Shown here in pieces: positions 5,205 to 9,381 of a DNA stretch of 9,381 bases (its first letter is position 1; every line of letters starts with the position of its first letter). The position numbers and the translations under genes are program-made. The DNA comes from an uncultured Angelakisella sp. (GTDB lineage: Bacteria; Bacillota; Clostridia; Oscillospirales; Ruminococcaceae), in the NCBI GenBank assembly GCA_904420255.1, contig CAJFUT010000045.1, positions 1 through 9,381 of the forward strand. Direction: 5' to 3'. The notes below the pieces were generated by a model. The model was not told the origin of the DNA and did no database searches. It saw only the letters and a list, made by a program, of their open reading frames with translations.

Positions 5205-6917
5205 ATGCCAATATACCGATGCTCCGACCCCAGCTGCCATTATATCTCCCTGGAGGAGGAGGGCCCTTCGGCCTGCCCCCTCTGCGGGCGCCCCGTCAGG
5301 GCCCTGGAGGACCGGGAGCTGAGCGGCAGGGACCTGACCCTTCTGGGGGTCTGGTGGCTGGAAACCCCCTCCCCCGCCGAGCCGGACCCCAAGGGCCGGG
5401 CCCTGGCCTGTTTCCAGCGGGCCGCCGCCGAAGGGGATTCCTGGGGGGTCAGCAACCTGGGCTGGTGCTACGAAAGCGGCACCGGCACCGCCGCCGACCC
5501 CACCCAGGCGGTCTGGCTCTATCAGCAGGCGGCGGAGATGGGATACATCCCCGCCCTGTGCAACCTGGGCTACTGCTGCCAGCACGGCATCGGCACCCCA
5601 AAGGATATGGAGCGGGCGGTGGACTGCTATACCAAAGCCGCCAGCTACAGCTTCCCCCGGGCCCAAATTCTCCTTTCCGACTGCTACTGGCGGGGGGACG
5701 GGGTGGAAAAGGACGAGGACCGCGCCTTCCAGCTTCTCCAGTCGGCGGCCTGGCAGGGGGACCCGGCGGCGGAAGCCCGGCTGGGCCGCTGCTACGAATT
5801 CGGCACCGGGGTGGAGAAGGATGTGAAGGCGGCGGCCGCCTGGTACCGGAAATCCGCCTACCACGGCAGCGACGACGGCCAGTGCTGCCTCGCCTGGTGC
5901 CTGGAAAACGGGGTGGGCGTCCCCAAGGACCTGGAGGCGGCGGTGCGCTGGTACCGGAAATCCGCCCGCCAGGGCAACGCCCGGGCCCAATGCTGCCTGG
6001 CCTGGTGCTACGAATTCGGGGAGGGCGTCCCGGAGGACCTGGAGGAAGCGGTGCGGTGGTACGCCGCGGCGGCGGAGCAGGGGTATCCCCGGGCCCAGTG
6101 CTGCCTGGCCTACTGCCTGGAAACCGGGCGGGGCGCCCCCAAGGACGAGGCCCGGGCCATGGAGCTTTACCTGGCCTCCGCCGAAGCAGGATATCTGCGG
6201 GCCATGCGCTGCCTGGGGCTCAACTACTACTACGGGGAGTGCGGCTGCCCGGTGGATTACCCGGCCGCCGTCCAGTGGTTCCGCCGGGGAGCCGCCGCCG
6301 GGGACGGAGAATCCATGTACCGCCTGGGGCTTTGCTGCCTCTATGGCAACGGCATGGAACAGAACGACCAGGAAGCGGTCCGCTGGTACCGCAAGGCCGC
6401 CGAGGAGGGCTTCGCCGGAGCCCAGTGCGACCTGGGCTGGTGCTATGAAAAGGGGCGGGGCGTGGAGCAGAGCTGGGAGGAGGCCGTCCGCTGGTACCGC
6501 AGGGCCGCCGAACAGGGCAACCCCAGGGGCCAATGCTGCCTTGGCTGGTGCTGCGAAGCCGGAAAAGGGGTAGAACAGAGCTGGGAGGAAGCCGCCCGCT
6601 GGTACCACAAGGCCGCCGAGCAGGATTACCCCAGAGGCCAGTGCAACCTGGGCTGGTGCTATGAAAGCGGCAGCGGCGTGGAACAGAGCTGGGAGGAGGC
6701 CATCCGCTGGTACCGCAGGGCCGCCGAACAGGGAAATTCCCTGGCCTGGCAGAACCTGGGGGAAATGGCGGAAAAGGGCCTGGGAATGGAAAAGGACCTG
6801 GCCAAGGCCCTGGAATATTACCAGAACGCCCTGGCGGCCCAGAAGAATCCCGACGAGTCCAGCCCCGGTTTGGAGGAGGCGGTCCGGCGGTTGAAGGGCC
6901 TTTTGGGAGAAAAATGA
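5205..6917 (+). CDS. Cys-rich SEL1-repeat protein with N-terminal zinc ribbon
   Basis: The 570-aa protein opens with a rubredoxin-like zinc ribbon, C6-x4-C11 and C24-x2-C27 (followed by GRP). Thirteen SEL1-type (TPR-like) helical repeats fill residues 66-534. Twelve are exactly 36 aa and the eighth is 37. The consensus is AVRWYRKAAEQG..RAQCCLGWCYE.G.GVE.. and a 36-aa C-terminal cap ends at 570. SEL1 repeats form a solenoid that holds partner proteins; the partner here is unknown. There is no signal peptide or membrane segment. With about 30 cysteines in the repeats, a reducing cytosol is the likely location. I chose the ATG at 5205, 9 bases after AGGAAG (5190-5195). It has its own promoter and terminator. 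Repeats 10-13 are also very alike in DNA. Fold confidence is high; function is not known. Confidence 0.9.
   Translation: MPIYRCSDPSCHYISLEEEGPSACPLCGRPVRALEDRELSGRDLTLLGVWWLETPSPAEPDPKGRALACFQRAAAEGDSWGVSNLGWCYESGTGTAADPTQAVWLYQQAAEMGYIPALCNLGYCCQHGIGTPKDMERAVDCYTKAASYSFPRAQILLSDCYWRGDGVEKDEDRAFQLLQSAAWQGDPAAEARLGRCYEFGTGVEKDVKAAAAWYRKSAYHGSDDGQCCLAWCLENGVGVPKDLEAAVRWYRKSARQGNARAQCCLAWCYEFGEGVPEDLEEAVRWYAAAAEQGYPRAQCCLAYCLETGRGAPKDEARAMELYLASAEAGYLRAMRCLGLNYYYGECGCPVDYPAAVQWFRRGAAAGDGESMYRLGLCCLYGNGMEQNDQEAVRWYRKAAEEGFAGAQCDLGWCYEKGRGVEQSWEEAVRWYRRAAEQGNPRGQCCLGWCCEAGKGVEQSWEEAARWYHKAAEQDYPRGQCNLGWCYESGSGVEQSWEEAIRWYRRAAEQGNSLAWQNLGEMAEKGLGMEKDLAKALEYYQNALAAQKNPDESSPGLEEAVRRLKGLLGEK
6375..6806 (+). 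repeat. Tandem 108-bp DNA repeats inside the SEL1 gene
   Basis: SEL1 repeats 10-13 begin at 6375, 6483, 6591 and 6699, a strict 108-base spacing. Three successive units end in nearly the same block, GTNGANCAGAGCTGGGAGGA, beginning at 6462, 6570 and 6678. This DNA-level likeness, stronger than among repeats 1-9, points to recent duplication or gene conversion and to a possible slippage-prone site that changes repeat number. Confidence 0.8.
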
Positions 6918-6956
6918 CCCCATGATCTCCCGGGCCTTGAGCGGTGCGCCTACAAG

Positions 6957-6996
6957 AAAGCTTTGGTTTTTCCCGGCGCGGAAAAGCCAAAGTTTT
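6957..6996 (+). terminator. Intrinsic terminator of the SEL1 gene
   Basis: AAAGCTTTGGTTTTTCC (6957-6973) pairs with GGAAAAGCCAAAGTTTT (6980-6996): a 17-bp stem with two G-T pairs and the loop CGGCGC. A- and T-rich ends make it usable in both directions. It starts 40 bases past the SEL1 stop. Confidence 0.8.
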
Positions 6997-7011
6997 CCTA
7001 TGAGCCCCCGC

Positions 7012-7040
7012 TTGCCAAAGGGGATATTTTCTGTTATACT
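7012..7040 (+). promoter_or_regulatory. Extended -10 promoter of the structured RNA / RNHCP leader
   Basis: TTGCCA (7012-7017) and TATACT (7035-7040) are 17 bases apart, with TG at 7032-7033 giving an extended -10. Start of transcription is expected near 7047. Nearly 290 bases lie between this start and the RNHCP start codon, all of it in strong hairpins rather than an evident gene. Confidence 0.75.
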
Positions 7041-7046
7041 GAGGGG

Positions 7047-7266
7047 GAAAGCAGAGGTGGGGCTTGATGCCGGCAATTCGGAAATAATGGGACAGCGGAA
7101 GAAGCTCCGTCCATTCGGGACGGGCTGTTTGCTGTACTTGTTTTTCCGAATGCCGGGTCAAGCCGTTTTTGCGGACGGCTTTCCCGGGCTGCGTCCTGGA
7201 CGCTCCCGGGGAGAATCCGCGGGGAAAAGCACAGTACGGCGGACGGCCCGGGGGCCGTCCGTTTTT
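7047..7266 (+). ncRNA. Candidate structured RNA or attenuator leader, unknown family
   Basis: No ORF here has a ribosome-binding site. Hairpin A (7061-7164) is a long rod. Its base pairs GGCTTGA (7061-7067) with TCAAGCC (7158-7164), then CCGGC/GCCGG, then TTCGGAAA (7077-7084) with TTTCCGAA (7143-7150). A 7-by-7 internal loop follows, then ACAGC (7092-7096) with GCTGT (7131-7135), and the tip CCGTCC (7107-7112) with GGACGG (7118-7123) around ATTCG. A T run (7166-7170) follows, so A could terminate a roughly 124-nt RNA. Hairpin B (7171-7220) and a classical terminator (7240-7266) come next. It could be a stand-alone small RNA, a relative of a known family such as 6S RNA (overall fit poor), or a regulatory leader of the RNHCP gene. 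Confidence 0.5.
7240..7266 (+). terminator. Intrinsic terminator upstream of the RNHCP gene
   Basis: CGGACGGCC (7240-7248) pairs with GGCCGTCCG (7253-7261), loop CGGG, followed by five T residues (7262-7266). It sits 63 bases before the RNHCP start, so the gene needs either read-through or a weak internal promoter after 7266. Confidence 0.85.
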
Positions 7267-7329
7267 CGTTGTCCCAGGGCTCCATATTCCAGATTCAATT
7301 CACCAGAAAGGGACAAGGAAATCAATACC

Positions 7330-7755
7330 ATGAACCGCGAGAACAAGCGAAAGCAATATGAAAAAGGCTACTACAAGACCCACCCCTGCTCCGACAGCTT
7401 CACCTGCAAGGTCTGCGGCAGACTGGTCACCCCCCAAGGGGCCGGAAGCTCCCACCGAAACCACTGCCCCAACTGCCTGGCCAGCCTCCACCTGGACGTG
7501 GAGCCGGGGGACCGGGCGGCGGACTGCGGGGGCATCATGGACCCGGTGGCGGTCTGGGTGCGGAAAAACGGGGAGTGGGCCATCATCCACCGCTGCCGCC
7601 GGTGCGGCGCCCTCAGCTCCAACCGGGCGGCCGCCGATGATAACCCCCTGAAGCTCATGTCCATCGCCCTGCGGCCCCTGGGCCAGCCCCCCTTCCCCCT
7701 GGAACGGGTGGAGGAGCTGACCCGGATGATGGCCGGGGACGGGCGTCTGCCCTGA
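7330..7755 (+). CDS. RNHCP-domain zinc-ribbon protein
   Basis: This 141-aa protein carries the literal RNHCP signature at residues 43-47. Three CxxC pairs, C26/C29, C46/C49 and C89/C92, plus C66 suggest two zinc-binding knuckles. The N-terminus is basic (NRENKRKQYEKGYYK), as in nucleic-acid-binding proteins, and there is no signal or membrane segment. RNHCP proteins are widespread in bacteria but I know no established function. The ATG at 7330 is preceded by AAGGAA (7315-7320) with 9-base spacing; the open frame reaching upstream to 6922 crosses two terminators and is ignored. Its only strong promoter candidate is at 7012-7040, beyond the terminator at 7240-7266, so control by attenuation is possible. 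A terminator follows. Domain identity is confident; role unknown. Confidence 0.9.
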   Translation: MNRENKRKQYEKGYYKTHPCSDSFTCKVCGRLVTPQGAGSSHRNHCPNCLASLHLDVEPGDRAADCGGIMDPVAVWVRKNGEWAIIHRCRRCGALSSNRAAADDNPLKLMSIALRPLGQPPFPLERVEELTRMMAGDGRLP

Positions 7756-7767
7756 GGGCGGCTTTCG

Positions 7768-7797
7768 GGGCTCCCGGCAATTCGCCGGGAGCCCTTT
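7768..7797 (+). terminator. Intrinsic terminator after the RNHCP gene
   Basis: GGGCTCCCGGC (7768-7778) pairs perfectly with GCCGGGAGCCC (7784-7794), an 11-bp stem with loop AATTC. Only a short T tract follows (7795-7797). It begins 13 bases after the RNHCP stop and separates it from the padR promoter. Confidence 0.75.
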
Positions 7798-7801
7798 CCC
7801 C

Positions 7802-7830
7802 TTGACAGGTCCTCCCCCGCCGTCTATAAT
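7802..7830 (+). promoter_or_regulatory. Consensus promoter of the padR-DUF2812 operon
   Basis: TTGACA (7802-7807) and TATAAT (7825-7830) match sigma-A consensus fully with a 17-base spacer. So strong a promoter before a PadR gene implies repression, fitting the dyads that overlap its -10 box and start site. Transcription would start near 7837. Confidence 0.9.
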
Positions 7831-7859
7831 ATCAAGTAATGATATTATCAAACGATATT
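7828..7859. promoter_or_regulatory. Putative PadR operator over the -10 box and start site
   Basis: AATATCA (7828-7834) and TGATATT (7840-7846) form a 7-bp inverted repeat around AGTAA. An overlapping dyad TGATA-T-TATCA lies at 7840-7850, and a further GATATT half-site at 7854-7859. The block is AT-rich within GC-rich surroundings and covers the end of the -10 box, the start site and the early leader. Autorepression by the adjacent PadR protein is the natural reading. It does not show the ATGT-N8-ACAT pattern of the classical PadR operator. Confidence 0.6.
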
Positions 7860-7878
7860 GCGAGGGGAGGCGGTCCCG

Positions 7879-8205
7879 CTGCCGAAAAAAGCCATGGAGC
7901 TCCTCACCGAGTCCATGTTCTACCTGCTGATGGCCCTGGGCCGGGGACCTATGTGCGGCATCGACGCCGCCGCCTGGATCGAGAGGCACACCGGAGGGTG
8001 CCTTCGGATCGGCCCCGCCACCCTTTACACCATCCTGGCAAAGTTCGAGAAAGAAAAATACATCCGAGAGGTGGAGGTGGAGGGGCGCAAGCGCACCTAC
8101 CGCATCACCCAAAAGGGCCTGGATGCCTATGCGGCCGAGCTGGAGCGCCTGGAGCGGTGCGTCCGGGACGCCCGGCAGGCAGAAGGAAAGGAGGATGTTC
8201 CATGA
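7879..8205 (+). CDS. PadR-family transcriptional regulator, probable CTG start
   Basis: PadR proteins are dimeric winged-helix repressors. The 108-aa product has the family pattern: LTESMFYLLMAL near 9-20, PMCGIDAAAWIE (helix-turn-helix start), GPATLYTILAKFEKEKYI (45-62, recognition helix and after), the wing EVEGRKRTYRITQKG, and a C-terminal dimerisation helix. Start choice: a strong GGGGAGG (7864-7870) is 8 bases before CTG at 7879, giving (M)PKKAMELLTESM, which fits the usual family N-terminus. ATG at 7894 is 23 bases from the site; TTG at 7858 lies upstream of it. It overlaps the DUF2812 gene by 4 bases (ATGA), so the two are translationally coupled. PadR-DUF2812 pairs are recurrent in Firmicutes. 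The ligand is unknown. Confidence 0.92.
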   Translation: MPKKAMELLTESMFYLLMALGRGPMCGIDAAAWIERHTGGCLRIGPATLYTILAKFEKEKYIREVEVEGRKRTYRITQKGLDAYAAELERLERCVRDARQAEGKEDVP

Positions 8206-9381
8206 ACCCCGGCACCCCCAAAAAACGCCGCGCCTACCGCCTGCCCCCCTGCCCCGCCTACGACGTGGAGGGCACCGAGAGCTGGCTTTCCGACATGGCC
8301 CGGGAGGGGCTCCACCTGGCTCCGGACGGCTTTCTGCTGGGCTTTGCCGCCTTTGAGCGGGGCGCGCCCGCCCAGGTGCGCTACCGCCTGGCGGCGTCCC
8401 TCCGGCAGCCGGGGCTGCTGGACGACAACGGCGGCGGGCCGGACCCCGAGGCGGTGGAGCTGGGCCGGGAAATGGGCTGGGAATATGTGGCCCGGCGGGG
8501 GGACTTCTATCTCTACCGCACCGCCCGGCCCGGGGCCCGGGAGCTGAACACCGACCCGGCGGTCCAGGCCATCGCCCTCCGGGAGGTCCGCAGGCGCCGG
8601 CGGGGCGCCGCGCTGGGACCCTTTTTCTGGCTCGTCCTCTGCCTCTTTGCCCTGAGCCGGGCGGGCCTCCTCCGCTCCATCATCCTGGCCGGCACCGGCT
8701 TCTCCCTCCTGGCGGCCGCCCTGGCCCTGTGGGCCCTGGGGGATTCCCTGGCGGAGGCGGTCCGGCTGGGCCGGCTGGAGAAAAAGCTCCGGACGGGGCA
8801 GCCCCCGGATCACCGCAAGGACTGGCGGAAATCCGCCACCTTCCACCGGGGCAAGGGCCTGGTGCAGCTTGCGGCCGTCCTTCTCTGGGTGGGGATGCTG
8901 CTCCACGGGTGGAGCCTTTCGGTCCTGGAGGAGGACCGGATCCCTCTGGCGGACTACCAGGGGGATCCCCCCTTCGCCACCCTGCTGGACTTTGCCGGCG
9001 GCCAGGGCCAGTATACCGCCACCATGCTGGGGAAGGGCTTCAACTCGGTGCGGGAATGGGGGGACTGGCTGGCGCCCTACAACGCCCGCTGGAGCGAGCA
9101 GGCCCGGATCGTCCGCCCCGACGGGACGGTGCTGGAGGGCGGGCTTTTTCTGGATTACCACAAGGCGGCCAACCCCTGGGTGGCCCAGGAGCTGGCCCGG
9201 GAATACCTCCGGGCCGACCTGCGCCAGGAAGGGGCCGTCCCCCTGGATCCTCCCTCCCTGGGGGCGGATTACGCCGCCGCCTGCCTGGACGGGCTGGGCT
9301 TCCCCACGGTGGTGATCCGCAGGGGGTCCATTGTGGTCCACGCCTCCTTCCTGGACTTCTCCTCTCCCCAACCCGCCCAGG
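8202..9381 (+). CDS. DUF2812 membrane protein, truncated by the window end
   Basis: The frame is open from the ATG at 8202 to the last base (393 codons seen, no stop). AAAGGAGG (8187-8194) lies 7 bases before the start, inside padR. Residues about 12-110 are a DUF2812 domain (YDVEGTESWLSDMAREGLHL near 20-39, then RYRL, and ELGREMGWEYVARRGDFYLYR at 86-106). Three hydrophobic segments follow at about 137-152, 160-180 and 220-238. The basic run R130-R134 before the first and the basic loop 188-210 before the third predict N-inside, C-outside. The region after 239 is soluble and unassigned. Such proteins are usually the membrane target gene repressed by the adjacent PadR. Function is unknown. The 3' end is missing. 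Confidence 0.88.
   Translation, partial: MNPGTPKKRRAYRLPPCPAYDVEGTESWLSDMAREGLHLAPDGFLLGFAAFERGAPAQVRYRLAASLRQPGLLDDNGGGPDPEAVELGREMGWEYVARRGDFYLYRTARPGARELNTDPAVQAIALREVRRRRRGAALGPFFWLVLCLFALSRAGLLRSIILAGTGFSLLAAALALWALGDSLAEAVRLGRLEKKLRTGQPPDHRKDWRKSATFHRGKGLVQLAAVLLWVGMLLHGWSLSVLEEDRIPLADYQGDPPFATLLDFAGGQGQYTATMLGKGFNSVREWGDWLAPYNARWSEQARIVRPDGTVLEGGLFLDYHKAANPWVAQELAREYLRADLRQEGAVPLDPPSLGADYAAACLDGLGFPTVVIRRGSIVVHASFLDFSSPQPAQ

Noticed and set aside
5181..7076. 631-aa minus-strand frame opposite the SEL1 gene
   Set aside because: It mirrors the repetitive SEL1 coding sequence, contains the SEL1 terminator, and lacks a start signal. The repeats in it are a by-product.
7269..7299. Internal promoter directly before the RNHCP gene
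   Set aside because: TTGTCC has no acceptable -10 box at 16-18 bases (TTCAAT is 19 away), so it is too weak to call.
6922..7329. Upstream extension of the RNHCP frame
   Set aside because: It runs through two terminators and a promoter; protein-like composition is missing and the RNHCP start has its own ribosome-binding site.
8127..9371. 414-aa minus-strand frame opposite DUF2812
   Set aside because: A Gly/Pro/Gln-rich shadow with no domain. The plus-strand frame is open to the window end, has a perfect ribosome-binding site and clear DUF2812 features.

Overview
This window is chromosomal DNA from a GC-rich Gram-positive gut-type anaerobe, most likely a Clostridia member of the Oscillospiraceae kind (Flavonifractor / Lawsonibacter / Intestinimonas-like). 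That placement is inference. It rests on high GC with strong AGGAGG ribosome-binding sites and near-consensus sigma-A promoters, the rpsF-ssb-rpsR operon, a Cys-rich S18, a RING/zinc-ribbon/DUF2628 membrane protein, and a PadR-DUF2812 pair.

Layout. Bases 1-237 hold no gene but contain repeats, hairpins and a bidirectional terminator. prfB (peptide release factor 2) runs on the minus strand (238-1356) from its own promoter. Bases 1441-1833 are a gene-free block with three GC-rich hairpins and a two-copy 143-bp tandem repeat; part of this block is related to sequence on the other side of prfB. All later genes are on the plus strand. A consensus promoter (1834-1862) drives a RING-type zinc-finger/zinc-ribbon/DUF2628 membrane protein and then galU (UTP-glucose-1-phosphate uridylyltransferase). 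A second perfect promoter (3886-3914), embedded in nested dyads, drives rpsF-ssb-rpsR through an 83-nt leader in which the rpsF Shine-Dalgarno can be paired; this fits S6:S18 feedback. A strong terminator closes the operon.

Next comes a monocistronic 570-aa, Cys-rich, 13-repeat SEL1 protein with an N-terminal zinc ribbon (5205-6917) and its terminator. Bases 6997-7329 contain an extended -10 promoter, a long rod-like hairpin, a second hairpin and a classical terminator. This is a candidate structured RNA, or attenuation-type leader, ahead of an RNHCP-domain zinc-ribbon protein (7330-7755). The window ends with a PadR-family regulator, probably using a CTG start, translationally coupled by an ATGA overlap to a DUF2812 membrane protein that runs off the end.

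How they fit. Housekeeping translation and replication genes (prfB, rpsF, ssb, rpsR) and one cell-envelope sugar-nucleotide gene (galU) are interspersed with small stand-alone units: SEL1, RNHCP, PadR-DUF2812. The best candidates for something undescribed are the multi-hairpin RNA at 7047-7266, whose arms can form mutually exclusive pairings, and the intergenic repeat family around prfB.
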